Counted from the first letter of the stretch, positions 53,312-62,101 are shown. The stretch: 64,000 bases of DNA from Sva-07 sp963707515 (GCA_963707515.1 CAVPQI010000001.1:1860001-1924000), one strand, 5' to 3'. Numbers and translations: made by a program. Notes: generated from the sequence alone by a model not told the origin.

Positions 53312-54285
53312 TCGGACGCCTTCCGCTGACCCTCGGTCAGCACGGCGAGGCGATCCGAGACCTGCAACGACGTCTCAACGCCGCCGGTTCCCCCACCACC
53401 GGCGACCCCTCCGGAACCTTCGGGGCGGCGACGCGCGCCGCCCTGGAGGACTTCCAACGCCGCCGCGGCCTCCACGTCAGTGGGAGCTGCGACGACGCCA
53501 CCTGGCTGGCACTGGTCGAGGCTGGCTGGACGCTCGGCGACCGTCTGTTGCTGTTGACCGCACCGCACCTTCGCGGTGACGACGTGGCCGAGCTGCAGAA
53601 CGCCCTCAACCAGCTCGGATTCGACTGTGGCCGCCCGGACGGCATCCTCGGCACCGCCACGGCCCGTGCCTTGCAGGACTTCCAACGCAACAGCGGCCTC
53701 ACGCCCGACGGCGTGTGCGGCCCGTCGTCGCTGCGGATGATCTCGCTGGTGCGCCGCCAGACCGGCGACGGCCCTGGCGTCGCCCTGGTGCGCGAATCGG
53801 CAGGTTCGCCGCTGGCCGGCACGGCGCCGCGGGTGGTCGTCGGCCAGTTCGGCGGGCTGAGCGCGCTGGCACGCTCGATCTCGCGCACCCTGCGGACCGA
53901 CGGTGCCGTCGTCATGTCCACCGACGAGTACGAAGCCGCCGCCCAAGCCGCCGCCGCCAACCGCTTCGGCGCGACCGTCTATCTCGGCTTCGAGGCCGTC
54001 ACGGACAGACGATCGCTCGTCGCCTACTTCTCCGTACCCACGTTCGAGTCAGTCGGCGGACGGCTCCTCGCGTGCGCGATCGCCGAGACCCTCGACGGGG
54101 TCCTCGCCGCCCCCGCCGACGTGCACGGCATGCGACTGCCCGTGCTGCGCGAGACACGGATGCCCGCCGTGCTCTGTTCGCTCGGGCCGGTGCGCGAGAT
54201 CGTCGATGCCGCCGATGCGATCAGCGCGGCAGTGGTCGCCGCCGTGTCGCACTGGGTGGTCGACCTGGCCGCCCCAACCGCCTGA
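53308..54285 (+). CDS. CwlM-like protein: two peptidoglycan-binding repeats plus degenerate amidase domain
   Basis: About 325 residues. Two PG_binding_1 repeats (LRDLQRRLNAAG ... ALEDFQRRRGL; VAELQNALNQLGFD ... ALQDFQRNSGLTPDG) precede a domain similar to N-acetylmuramoyl-L-alanine amidase 3 (STDEYEAAAQAAAANRFGATVYLGFEA, AETLDG, RLPVLRETRMPAVLCSLG) in which the zinc His/Glu ligands are not obvious. This matches regulatory, non-hydrolytic CwlM, which controls MurA in mycobacteria. Start is unclear: no ATG/GTG/TTG precedes the homology, only CTG 53308 overlapping the trxA stop (CTGA); TTG 53548 would lose the first repeat. Confidence 0.78.
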   Translation: MIGRLPLTLGQHGEAIRDLQRRLNAAGSPTTGDPSGTFGAATRAALEDFQRRRGLHVSGSCDDATWLALVEAGWTLGDRLLLLTAPHLRGDDVAELQNALNQLGFDCGRPDGILGTATARALQDFQRNSGLTPDGVCGPSSLRMISLVRRQTGDGPGVALVRESAGSPLAGTAPRVVVGQFGGLSALARSISRTLRTDGAVVMSTDEYEAAAQAAAANRFGATVYLGFEAVTDRRSLVAYFSVPTFESVGGRLLACAIAETLDGVLAAPADVHGMRLPVLRETRMPAVLCSLGPVREIVDAADAISAAVVAAVSHWVVDLAAPTA

Positions 54286-54329
54286 CCAGCAGGTTCGCCC
54301 CCGCTGGGCCCCGCTTGGGGTTGGTCACG

Positions 54330-54380
54330 CATGTGGTTGTCCACGGATCGTCCCAGTTATCCACAGCTATCCACACAGTC
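54330..54380. promoter_or_regulatory. DnaA-box cluster between cwlM-like gene and parB
   Basis: TTGTCCACG (54337-54345), TTATCCACA (54357-54365, perfect consensus) and CTATCCACA (54367-54375) in one orientation, spaced 20 and 10 bp, followed by an inverse CTGTGGGTT. The densest box cluster in the window. Together with the downstream 23-bp repeats it resembles an origin or a DnaA-titration site. The whole non-coding stretch is 54286-54602. Confidence 0.6.
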
Positions 54381-54517
54381 TGTGGGTTTGTCTCGACAAG
54401 ACGTTGAGTGAACGATCACCTGTCGTGGGTGAACGGACGGTGAACGTGACCCTCGGTGCCCAGCGCGGTGACTCGCACGGTCGACCGCGCAACCGTCGAC
54501 CTCCACGCGAGGTGAGG

Positions 54518-54586
54518 CTGGATGCCGTGATGAGGTGCTGCTGGATGCCGTGATGAGGTGCTGCTGGATGCCGTGATGAGGTGCAG
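54518..54586. repeat. Three tandem 23-bp direct repeats
   Basis: Unit CTGGATGCCGTGATGAGGTG plus CTG, three copies without spacers, the third ending CAG. Each contains GATGCCGTGATGAG. Non-coding, just after the parB stop region. Confidence 0.93.
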
Positions 54587-54602
54587 TCGGGCGCGCAGAT
54601 GC

Positions 54603-55537
54603 TCAGCCGGTCATCGCCCGATAGATGCGCTCGAGATCTTCGAGATCGGCGAAGTCGATCGTGATCCGACCGCGTTGGCCGACATCTGCACGTTGACGCG
54701 CGTGTCGAGATGCTCAGCGAGCAGGTTCTCCAACTCGAGCAGACCGGGTGGACGCAACCGGGTCGCCGGCGTCAGACCGGCGCCATCCATCGGGCTCGGA
54801 GGCTCGTCCTCGGCCGGTGGTGGGGGCGTCGGCTCCTCACGTCCCGTCTCGACGCGCACGGCCTCCTCCACCATGCGCACCGTCCAGCCGCCGGCAACGG
54901 CCTCGCGGGCGAGCTGCTCCTGACGCGTTCGATCTGGTGTCCCGAGGAGGGCACGGGCATGACCGGCGGACAGCTGCCCGTCGGCCAGCAGGTGCTGCAC
55001 GGCGGGCGGCAGGCCGAGCAGACGGATGCTGTTGGTGACCGCCGAACGGCTCTTGCCGACCCGCGTCGCGATCTGGTCGTGGGTGAGCTCGAAGTCCTCC
55101 AACAACTGCTGGTAGGCGGCCGCCTCCTCGAGCGGGGTGAGATCTTGCCGGTGCAGGTTCTCCACCAACGCCTGCTCCACCGAGCCCGCGTCGTCCGTCG
55201 GCCGGACGACCGCTGGGATGGTCGGTAACCCGGCACGTTGCGCCGCACGCCAGCGTCGCTCACCGGCGATCAGCTCGTAGGTGCCATCGCTCGCCGGGCG
55301 GACGAGGATCGGCTGGAGCACGCCCATCTCGGCGATCGACGACGCCAGTTCGGTCAGGCTCTCCTCGTCGAAGTGCCGGCGCGGCTGATGCGGGTTGGCG
55401 GTGACGGCGGTGACCGGGATCTCCAGCAGCACCGCCGTCCCTTCGCCGGTCACCGGCTCGGAGAGTTCGGCACCGGGAATGATGGAGCTGAGGCCACGGC
55501 CGAGGCCGCTGCGCAGACGGGGATCAGAGCGAGCCAT
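54603..55537 (-). CDS. parB: Chromosome-partitioning protein ParB, frameshifted at C-terminus
   Basis: CTPase that loads at parS sites. Start MARSDPRLRSGLGRGLSSIIPG, box ITANPHQPRR-type PHQPRRHFDEESLTELA, GERRWRAAQRAGL (CTP-binding GERR), HTH region TRVGKSRSAVTNSIRLLGLP and a C-terminal dimerisation domain. The last 24 residues (RGRITIDFADLEDLERIYRAMTG) are in another frame; one base is missing near 54675. Restored length about 311 residues. Overlaps parA by 14 nt. Confidence 0.95.
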
Positions 55538-56540
55538 GGTGCACCTCTTTGGCCGCGTCACGGTAGGCGATGGCACCGCGCGAGGTCGGATCGAAGGTCG
55601 TGATCGGTTGTCCGAAGGAGGGAGCCTCGGAGAGTCGGACCGAGCGGGGGATCACCGAACGCAGCACCTTGTCGCCGAAGTGCTCACGGACCTCGGAGAC
55701 CACTTGGCCCGCGAGTTTGGTGCGGGCGTCGTACATGACGCACAGGATCGTGCTCACCTCCAGCGTCGGATTGAGGTTGCGCTTGACGAGATCGACGTTG
55801 CGGAGCAGCTGGCCGAGCCCCTCGAGGGCGTAGTACTCGCACTGGATCGGCACCAGCACCTCGGCGGCGGCGGCGAGCCCGTTGACCGTGAGGAGCCCGA
55901 GTGATGGGGGACAGTCGATGAGCACGTAGTCGTAGTCGTCGATGACCGCATCGATCGCCCGCTTCAGCCGCTGTTCACGGCTGAAGGCCGGGACCAGTTC
56001 GATCTCGGCGCCGGCGAGATCGAGCGATGCCGGGGCAACGAAGAGGTGACGCACGTCCGTCGGCTCAATGACGTTCTCCAGCGGCTCTTCGTGCATCAGC
56101 ACGTGGTACATCGAGTGCTCGAGGCCGCGGTTCTCGATCCCCAGGCCGGTCGAGGCGTTTCCCTGTGGGTCGAGGTCGATGATCAGGGTGCGCTGGCCCA
56201 TCTCGGCGAGGGCGGCACCGAGGTTGACGGTGGTCGTCGTCTTGCCGACGCCACCTTTCTGATTGGCCAAGGCGATGATGCGCGGCAGCGGTCGCGCGAG
56301 CCGTTCGGTCACCGGGACGTTCGCCGGAGCGGGCTCCACGGGCGCCGACGTGCCGGTATCGTCGGCGGCGTCGGGGGCGTCGCCAGATGCGGGCCTGGGG
56401 GATTCCGGAGCGGGTGCCGACGTGGCGACGCCCATGGAATCGGTGCGGTGGTCATGATCGCCGGCGACGGCGAACGGTGTGGCCCGGTCGACGGTCGCGG
56501 CGGGGTCGAGGGGAATGGACGTGGCGTCCGAATCCGACAA
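55524..56540 (-). CDS. parA: Chromosome-partitioning ATPase ParA/Soj
   Basis: About 338 residues. A low-complexity Pro/Ala-rich tail of about 100 residues precedes the ATPase: deviant Walker A QKGGVGKTTTTVNLGA, Walker A' IIDLDPQGNASTGLG, switch II VLIDCPPSLG and IPRSVRLSEAPSFG. TTG 56540 is chosen because GGAG lies 6 nt upstream; ATG 56435 and GTG 56597 are also in frame. Upstream of three parS sites and coupled to parB. Acts with ParB in origin segregation. Confidence 0.93.
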   Translation of the reverse strand: MSDSDATSIPLDPAATVDRATPFAVAGDHDHRTDSMGVATSAPAPESPRPASGDAPDAADDTGTSAPVEPAPANVPVTERLARPLPRIIALANQKGGVGKTTTTVNLGAALAEMGQRTLIIDLDPQGNASTGLGIENRGLEHSMYHVLMHEEPLENVIEPTDVRHLFVAPASLDLAGAEIELVPAFSREQRLKRAIDAVIDDYDYVLIDCPPSLGLLTVNGLAAAAEVLVPIQCEYYALEGLGQLLRNVDLVKRNLNPTLEVSTILCVMYDARTKLAGQVVSEVREHFGDKVLRSVIPRSVRLSEAPSFGQPITTFDPTSRGAIAYRDAAKEVHHGSL

Positions 56541-56656
56541 GGAACACTCCGATGCGGTGAAGGTGGCGGCACCCGGGTGGGGCCACGACCCCCACACTCT
56601 GCCTGATCAGCGCCAGTCGAGACAAGCATTTCGGTGTGACGGGTGCTGGGGTATGA

Positions 56657-56672
56657 GGTTTCACGTGAAACG
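56657..56672. other. parS site 1
   Basis: GGTTTCACGTGAAACG, a near-perfect match to the ParB consensus TGTTTCACGTGAAACA; the central 12 bases are an exact palindrome. Confidence 0.93.
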
Positions 56673-56701
56673 TGGAGCGCCCCCATCGATTGCCAATCCG
56701 A

Positions 56702-56717
56702 CGTTTCACGTGAAACG
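56702..56717. other. parS site 2
   Basis: CGTTTCACGTGAAACG, a perfect 16-bp palindrome differing from the consensus only at the two outermost positions. Confidence 0.93.
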
Positions 56718-56748
56718 CCGGAGCCGGCTGCCCGCTGTCCACCGCAGG

Positions 56749-56764
56749 TGTTTCACGTGGAACC
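56749..56764. other. parS site 3 (slightly diverged)
   Basis: TGTTTCACGTGGAACC; left half exact, right half with one internal substitution. Confidence 0.85.
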
Positions 56765-56882
56765 TCCACGGCCGACCAGGGCGGCGAGAGCGCCGGGCAG
56801 CGCGGGCAGCACCGTAGCGGTTGCGCCGGGCAGCGCCGGGCAGCCGGGGTAGCGTGTGCCCGGGCAGCGCCGGTACCCGCCC

Positions 56883-57449
56883 TCAGGCCAGATCGAAGAC
56901 CGCCAGCCGTCCGGCAGGGGTGGTGACCTCGTGGTGGCGGACTCCGTCCGCCCGGAGGCCGGCGTCATCCCATCGCGCACCGGCGGGGGGTTCGCTGATG
57001 ACGATCCGTCCGCCGTCGGTGACGAGGCGGCGGGCGACGGCGAGCGTCGTCGCCGGGGGACCGAAGCCACGAGCGACGGCGGCGTCGAACGATCCGCCAT
57101 CGGTCCGGATCACCTCGGTGACGTCGGCGCAGCGCACCGTCACCCGCTGCGACCAGCCGAGGCGAGACACCACCCGGGCGAGGAAGTCGGTCCGCTTGGC
57201 GCGGCGGTCGACCAGCGTCAACTGCCAACGCGGTTGGTCGTAGGCGATGACCAATCCCGGCACGCCACCACCCGATCCGAGGTCGACGACCCGTAGGGCC
57301 GCCGCACCATCGGCATCGAGGGCAGTGAGGAAGCCGCGGGCGTGGGCGATGACCTCGTCGACGTTGCGCTCCCCGAGGAAACCGAGACGCTGTGATTCAC
57401 TCAGGACGGCGCGCAGTGCGCCGTCGCGGTCGGCGACCGACCCGTTCAT
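56883..57449 (-). CDS. rsmG: 16S rRNA (guanine527-N7)-methyltransferase RsmG
   Basis: 188 residues. SAM motif RVVDLGSGGGVPGLVIA near residue 57, WQLTLVDRRAKRTDFLARVV, and the conserved SFDAAVARGFGPPATTL and LVTDGGRIVISEPP are RsmG hallmarks (GidB). ATG 57449 is preferred because GGAGG lies 8 nt upstream; GTG 57458 would be inside that site. Normal place between khpB/jag and parA. Confidence 0.94.
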   Translation of the reverse strand: MNGSVADRDGALRAVLSESQRLGFLGERNVDEVIAHARGFLTALDADGAAALRVVDLGSGGGVPGLVIAYDQPRWQLTLVDRRAKRTDFLARVVSRLGWSQRVTVRCADVTEVIRTDGGSFDAAVARGFGPPATTLAVARRLVTDGGRIVISEPPAGARWDDAGLRADGVRHHEVTTPAGRLAVFDLA

Positions 57450-57515
57450 GCCGGCCACCTCCGACGATCCCCGACGATCCCCGACGATCCCGACCGGCGA
57501 TCCGGCGTCCGGGAG

Positions 57516-58466
57516 TCAGACCGGCTCGACGACGATCCGGCGATCAGGATCGTCACCCACCGAGCGGCTGGCGACACCCTCTTCGTCGTTGAGCGCGTCG
57601 TGGACGACCTTGCGGTCGGCGGACACCATCGGCTCCAGGGCCCGAGCGGCGCCGCTGGTGCGGACCTGCTCGGCGACGTCGCGGGCGAAGGCGGTGAGCG
57701 CGGCTTCGCGGCGGGTGCGGTAGCCACCGACGTCGATGCGCAGGCGGGTGTCGTGATCACCGAGCCGACGCTGGGCGGCGACGCGAGCGAGATCCTGGAT
57801 GGCATTGAGCGTGCGGCCACCAGGACCGACGAGCAGACCGAGGTCAGATCCGGCGACCGCGACGTCGAGCTCGAGGTCATCGACCGTCAGCGACGACGAC
57901 GCCGACACGCCGAAGGCGGCGGTGAGCCCGTCCATGAACTGCACGGCAGCGGCGCCGACCTCTTCGGGGGAGACGGGGGACTCGGTGCGCTCTTCAGTGG
58001 TCATCGTGGGTTCCTCCCCCTGCTGGTCGGCACGCGAGGGGCGCGCCGAGGTGTCTCGCGATTCATCCGGCGTGTCGCCGTTCGAGGCCGGTGCCCGAGG
58101 TGCACGCCGCTTGCGGGGCGCAGCCTCACGCCGGGGGGCGGCGGCTGCATCCGCCCGTTCCCGTGCCGGAGCGACAGCGGCGCTGTCGCTGGACGGGCTC
58201 GACGTGCCGTCGGTGTCGGTCGGGGCGCTGGCGTCGGCCTCGCTGGTCTTGTCGCGACCACGCCGGCGACGGTCCTGCTTCGGGCGCACGGGGGTGGGCC
58301 GCACTCGGGCCCGCAGGCGTGCTTCGCCGCGCATCCGACCGAACAGTCCCGGGCGGGGCTCCTCGAGGATCTCGAACTCGGCCTCGTCGGCAGCGACGCC
58401 GAGTTGATCGAGCGCCGACTCACGCGCTGCTTCGATGGTCTTGGCGGTGGTTTCGACCCACTCCAT
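57516..58466 (-). CDS. khpB: Jag/KhpB RNA-binding protein
   Basis: 316 residues. Jag-N domain (VETTAKTIEAARESALDQLGV ... PRPGLFGRMRGEARLRARV), a long charged Ala/Arg/Pro-rich linker of about 100 residues, a KH domain with LLVGPGGRTLNAIQDL, and an R3H domain (REAALTAFARDVAEQV ... KVVHDALNDEEGVASRSVGD). The linker is longer than in many relatives. RNA-binding partner of KhpA, associated with YidC in this operon. ATG follows two ATC codons. Confidence 0.92.
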   Translation of the reverse strand: MEWVETTAKTIEAARESALDQLGVAADEAEFEILEEPRPGLFGRMRGEARLRARVRPTPVRPKQDRRRRGRDKTSEADASAPTDTDGTSSPSSDSAAVAPARERADAAAAPRREAAPRKRRAPRAPASNGDTPDESRDTSARPSRADQQGEEPTMTTEERTESPVSPEEVGAAAVQFMDGLTAAFGVSASSSLTVDDLELDVAVAGSDLGLLVGPGGRTLNAIQDLARVAAQRRLGDHDTRLRIDVGGYRTRREAALTAFARDVAEQVRTSGAARALEPMVSADRKVVHDALNDEEGVASRSVGDDPDRRIVVEPV

Positions 58467-58509
58467 GATGATCGCTTTCTCTCGCTGCCGGCTCGTGGCG
58501 GGCAGGCCG

Positions 58510-59643
58510 TCAGGTGCTCTTCTTCGAGGGCTTCGGACGAGACGACTTCGACGGCTTGGACGGTTTCGTCTGCGCCTGCTGTCGTGTCGGCGTCGGTCGG
58601 CCCTTGGTCCCGGCAGAGGGTGCCGGGCGGTTCTTCGGTGGGGTGACGCGTTTGCTGGTCGTCGCCTTCGGCGCGACCTCGTCGGCCGAACCCTTCTTCG
58701 GCGTCGGCTTGGTGTTCGACTTACCGGGCGACTTGCCCGACGCCAGATCGCGCTTGGCCTGGGCGAACAGGCCGCCGCCACCGTCACCGGTCTTGGCTGC
58801 GTCTTCGCGCGCCTGGGCGCCGGCACGCTGCGCCTGGCGGCCGAGGGCCTCGTCGTGGCCGTAGAACTTGCGCGTGATGTACAGCTGCTGCACGATGCGC
58901 AGGATCGTCTGGACGATGTAGTAGACGACGAGCGCGGCGAGGAAGAAGATCTGGAAGACGGCGAAGAAGACCGGCAGGTACTGCATCAGCTTCTGCTGCG
59001 CCGGTGACATCGTCGGGCTGACGGCGGCGCGAGCGGCGACCATCCGCTGCTGCACGAAGTACAAGACGCCGAGCGCGACCACGAGGAGCACGTACCAGAT
59101 GCCCGTGCCGAAGCCGTCGCGGAGGGCGTCGATGGCCGACTTCGACAGGTCGAGGCCGAACGAGGGCATCGAGTGCTCGCCGAACAGGGACTGGTAGAGC
59201 GCCGAGTCGACGGACAGGTAGCGGGGGATGAACCCCGGATCAGCCGCCTCGGCCGTGTCGCCGAAGGCGCTCCACACGGCCGAAGCCACGGGTTCGGCAG
59301 CGCCCTTGGGCTTGTAGGTCAAGCCATGGAGAACGCGGAACATGATGATGAACACCGGTGCCTGAGCCACCAGCGGGAGACACGAGGCCATCGGATTGAC
59401 CTTGTGCTCCTGGTAGAGCTTCATCATCTCTTCGTTGAGCTTGGTGCGGTCGTTGCGGTACTCGTTCTGCAACTTGCGCATCTCCGGCGCCAGCTTCTGC
59501 ATCTCGAGCAGACCCTTGGTGCTCTTCAGCGTCAGCGGGGTGGTGATCGCCATGACCACGAACGCGATCAGGGCGATCGCCGCGACGTAGCCGTTCGTGA
59601 TGCCGTAGAACCACGACAGCAGTGCGGCGGGAATTTCGAACAT
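58510..59643 (-). CDS. yidC: Membrane protein insertase YidC
   Basis: 377 residues. Oxa1 core: ITTPLTLKSTKGLLEMQKL (first cytoplasmic hairpin), HKVNPMASCLPLVAQAPVFI, and membrane segments to about residue 240, then a basic Lys/Pro/Ser/Thr-rich tail of about 130 residues (KPSKPSKSSRPKPSKKST) that may bind ribosomes. No large periplasmic P1 domain, as expected outside Gram-negatives. Starts 3 bp after yidD. Confidence 0.95.
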   Translation of the reverse strand: MFEIPAALLSWFYGITNGYVAAIALIAFVVMAITTPLTLKSTKGLLEMQKLAPEMRKLQNEYRNDRTKLNEEMMKLYQEHKVNPMASCLPLVAQAPVFIIMFRVLHGLTYKPKGAAEPVASAVWSAFGDTAEAADPGFIPRYLSVDSALYQSLFGEHSMPSFGLDLSKSAIDALRDGFGTGIWYVLLVVALGVLYFVQQRMVAARAAVSPTMSPAQQKLMQYLPVFFAVFQIFFLAALVVYYIVQTILRIVQQLYITRKFYGHDEALGRQAQRAGAQAREDAAKTGDGGGGLFAQAKRDLASGKSPGKSNTKPTPKKGSADEVAPKATTSKRVTPPKNRPAPSAGTKGRPTPTRQQAQTKPSKPSKSSRPKPSKKST

Positions 59644-59646
59644 GGC

Positions 59647-59919
59647 TCAGGCGTCCCTTCGGACAGGCGGGGGTGCAGAAAGGTCTGCCGGCGGCGGCTC
59701 GGGGACCGGGTCGAAGCCGCTCGGGCCGAACGGACGGCACCGCAGGAGGCGGCGGACGGTCAGCCAGAGTCCACGGCTCGTGCCGTGGGTCTCGATGGCG
59801 TCGTGCGAGTACTGCGAACAGGTGGGGTAGAAGCGGCACGGCGATGGACGGCCGGCGAAGGCGCGCTGGTAGTGCCCGATCCACGCCAGGGCGTGGCGTT
59901 GGCCCCACGTGAGGGTCAC
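59647..59919 (-). CDS. yidD: Membrane protein insertion efficiency factor YidD
   Basis: 90 residues. GHYQRAFAGRPSPCRFYPTCSQYSHDAI and RLLRCRPFGPSGFDPVP are the YidD signature, with the three conserved Cys (CRFYPTCS, RCRP). GTG 59919 overlaps the rnpA stop by 4 nt (GTGA). Small membrane-associated helper of YidC. Confidence 0.94.
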   Translation of the reverse strand: MTLTWGQRHALAWIGHYQRAFAGRPSPCRFYPTCSQYSHDAIETHGTSRGLWLTVRRLLRCRPFGPSGFDPVPEPPPADLSAPPPVRRDA

Positions 59920-60245
59920 CGCCGGGTGCTCCGGTCGACCTTCTGCACCAGCATCGTCACCGATTGCTGCAGATCGCCGAACGTACGTTCGGCAGTGCCG
60001 GGTCGTGCGCCCACCAGGTAGAGACCCGGAGGAGGTGCGGCCTCGGCGAGGAGGACCCGCAACCGACGACGCAAGCGATTGCGTCGGACCGCAGGACCGA
60101 CGGCGCGACCGATGGCGAAGGCCACCTGCGGCGGCGAGAGCTCGGGATCGGGAACGTACGAACACCAGAGTCCATCGGCCCGCACACGCACGCCGTCACG
60201 CCGGAGGCGGACGAAGGCGTTGCGCTCGCGGACCCGGTCGATCAA
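59916..60245 (-). CDS. rnpA: Ribonuclease P protein component
   Basis: 109 residues. Basic protein subunit of RNase P. VRERNAFVRLRRDGVRVRADGLWCSYVPD and the RNR helix AIGRAVGPAVRRNRLRRRLRVLL are diagnostic. TTG 60245 overlaps the rpmH stop by 4 nt (TTGA) and begins exactly where homology starts, as in many actinobacteria. Confidence 0.92.
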   Translation of the reverse strand: MIDRVRERNAFVRLRRDGVRVRADGLWCSYVPDPELSPPQVAFAIGRAVGPAVRRNRLRRRLRVLLAEAAPPPGLYLVGARPGTAERTFGDLQQSVTMLVQKVDRSTRR

Positions 60246-60376
60246 GCCGAGAGGCGGGCGCGGCCCTTGGCGCGGCGGGACTTCAGCACCGCACGACCTG
60301 CACGCGTGCTCATGCGCGCCCGGAAGCCATGCTTCTTGGCTCGGCGGCGGTTGTTGGGTTGAAAAGTGCGCTTCAC
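60242..60376 (-). CDS. rpmH: 50S ribosomal protein L34
   Basis: 44 residues. Starts with KRTFQPNNRRRAKKHGFRAR and continues MSTRAGRAVLKSRRAKGR, ending LSA: canonical L34. GTG start. First gene of the leftward cluster rpmH-rnpA-yidD-yidC-khpB-rsmG-parA-parB. Confidence 0.96.
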   Translation of the reverse strand: MKRTFQPNNRRRAKKHGFRARMSTRAGRAVLKSRRAKGRARLSA

Positions 60377-60703
60377 GGCGATCTCCGGACGTTCGAGACA
60401 ACGACACGGTTTCCGCGTGCGACGGGGCGCGCGCCGGGAACCGACTGAGCAAGGCTACGGGCACGCAGGTGCCGCCGCCAACCGGAGTCCCCAAACCACA
60501 CCCATGTAAGTTACCCACAGGAGCCGACCCACCGAATCGTCCCAGCTCAGAGCATATTTTTTGCGATCTCGGCAGTCTCGGGCCACAGGTTTTCCCCGGG
60601 GGATCGACGTGCTAGCTTCGCCGTTTCGCAGATGGTCGCCGGTCTGTCCACATCGTGTGGACAACGATGTGGACCGTCGCGATCTTCGATCGGGAGTATG
60701 CAG
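60377..60703. promoter_or_regulatory. rpmH-dnaA divergent region with DnaA boxes
   Basis: 327 bp. Boxes: TTACCCACA 60511-60519, CTGTCCACA 60644-60652, TGTGGACAA 60656-60664 (perfect) and TGTGGACCG near 60669. The last three form an inverted arrangement inside a palindromic GGTC...GTCCACATCG / CGATGTGGACC just before dnaA, consistent with DnaA autoregulation. AT-rich patch at 60547-60560 (CATATTTTTTGCG) could be a promoter or unwinding element. Confidence 0.6.
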
Positions 60704-62101
60704 GTGAGCGAGAGCCAAGACGTGTGGACACAGGTGGCTCTGTCGCTCCGATCACAACTCGCCGAGTCCGTCTGGTTCTCCACATTCCAAGACATCACGC
60801 CGATCGACTCCGACGGCGAGACGTTGCGGTTGTTGGCCCCCAGCGCGTACGTCCGCGAGCGGATCATGAGCCGCTACCTGCCCCTCGTCACCGAGGCGTT
60901 GCAGGACGTCAACCAAGGCCATCGCACCGTCGAGATCGACGTCGAGACGAGCAACGCCGGCGAGACCGGTGCCTCGGCGGTCGACTCGCCGACCGCCGAG
61001 ATCGAGATCGACCACACCGCCCGCAACGGCGCCGTGCGCAACGACTCGGGTGGCAATGGTCGCTCCTCGATGCTCGACGAAGCCGGTCTGAACCCGCGCT
61101 ACACGTTCGAGACGTTCGTCAAGGGCGCCTCCAATCAGTTCGCCCTGGCCGCTGCCCTGCGCGTCGCCGAGACGCCGGCACGGAGCTACAACCCGTTGTT
61201 CATCTACGGCTCGGCGGGCCTCGGCAAGACCCACCTGCTGCACGCCATCGGCCACTACGTGCACTCCAACTACCAGCATCACGAGGTGCGCTACGTCTCG
61301 ACCGAGACGTTCATGAACGAGTACGTCGACGCCATCCGCCAGAACACGACCAACTCGCTGCGTCGCCGCTACCGCGACATCGACGTGTTGCTGATCGACG
61401 ACATCCAGTTCATCGCCGGCAAGGAGGGCCTCCAAGAGGAGTTCTTCCACACGTTCAACTCGCTGCACGGCGCCAACAAGCAGGTCGTCATCTCGTCGGA
61501 CCGCATGCCCGATGCCATCCCCACGCTCGAGGAACGCCTGCGCGGGCGCTTCAAGTGGGGGCTGATCACCGACATCCAGCCGCCGGACCTCGAGACGCGC
61601 CTGGCGATCCTGCGCAACAAGTCCGAACGCGACCGCGTGCTCGTCCCCGACGACACGTTGGAGTTCATCGCCACGAACATCGCCACGAACATCCGCGAGC
61701 TCGAGGGTGCGTTGATCCGGGTGACCGCCTTCGCCAGCCTCAACCAGGTCCCGATCACGACCGACCTCGCCCAGACGCAGCTCGCCGACCTGTTGACCGA
61801 CACCCGTCCCAAGGTGCGCACCGACGAGGAACTGCTCGCCGACATCGCGGCGATCCTCAGGTTCTCGGTCGAAGACCTCAAGGGCCGCAGCCGGCAGCGA
61901 CCGCTGGTGACCGCTCGCCAGATCGCGATGTACGTGTTCCGTGAGCTCACCGACCTCAGCTACCCGGCGATCGCCCGGGTCTTCGGTGGCCGCGATCACA
62001 CGACCGTGATCCACGCCAACGAGAAGATCCAGCGGCTGATGAAAGAACGCAAGCAGATCTACGACCAGGTCACCGATCTGTTGCAGCAGCTCAAGGCATG
62101 A
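60704..62101 (+). CDS. dnaA: Chromosomal replication initiator DnaA
   Basis: 465 residues. Domain I (VWTQVALSLRSQLAESVWF), a short linker, AAA+ domain with Walker A GSAGLGKTHLL near residue 168, Walker B LLIDDIQFIAG and ISSDRMPDAI, and domain IV with the box-binding GRDHTTVIHANEKI. GTG 60704 is chosen because GGGAG lies 7 nt upstream; ATG 60698 is in frame two codons earlier but too close to that site. Complete. Confidence 0.97.
   Translation: MSESQDVWTQVALSLRSQLAESVWFSTFQDITPIDSDGETLRLLAPSAYVRERIMSRYLPLVTEALQDVNQGHRTVEIDVETSNAGETGASAVDSPTAEIEIDHTARNGAVRNDSGGNGRSSMLDEAGLNPRYTFETFVKGASNQFALAAALRVAETPARSYNPLFIYGSAGLGKTHLLHAIGHYVHSNYQHHEVRYVSTETFMNEYVDAIRQNTTNSLRRRYRDIDVLLIDDIQFIAGKEGLQEEFFHTFNSLHGANKQVVISSDRMPDAIPTLEERLRGRFKWGLITDIQPPDLETRLAILRNKSERDRVLVPDDTLEFIATNIATNIRELEGALIRVTAFASLNQVPITTDLAQTQLADLLTDTRPKVRTDEELLADIAAILRFSVEDLKGRSRQRPLVTARQIAMYVFRELTDLSYPAIARVFGGRDHTTVIHANEKIQRLMKERKQIYDQVTDLLQQLKA

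Larger units (their letters stand above)
56541..56882. promoter_or_regulatory. parA upstream region: parS cluster and GC-rich repeats
   Basis: 342 bp between rsmG and parA, both leftward. Near parA are three parS sites. Near the rsmG stop (56791-56880) are repeated CGCCGGGCAG decamers and a GCCCGGGC palindrome, probably ending rsmG transcription. Confidence 0.6.

Noticed and set aside
54518..54586. Possible CRISPR array
   Set aside because: The 23-bp units are contiguous without spacers and no cas gene is near.
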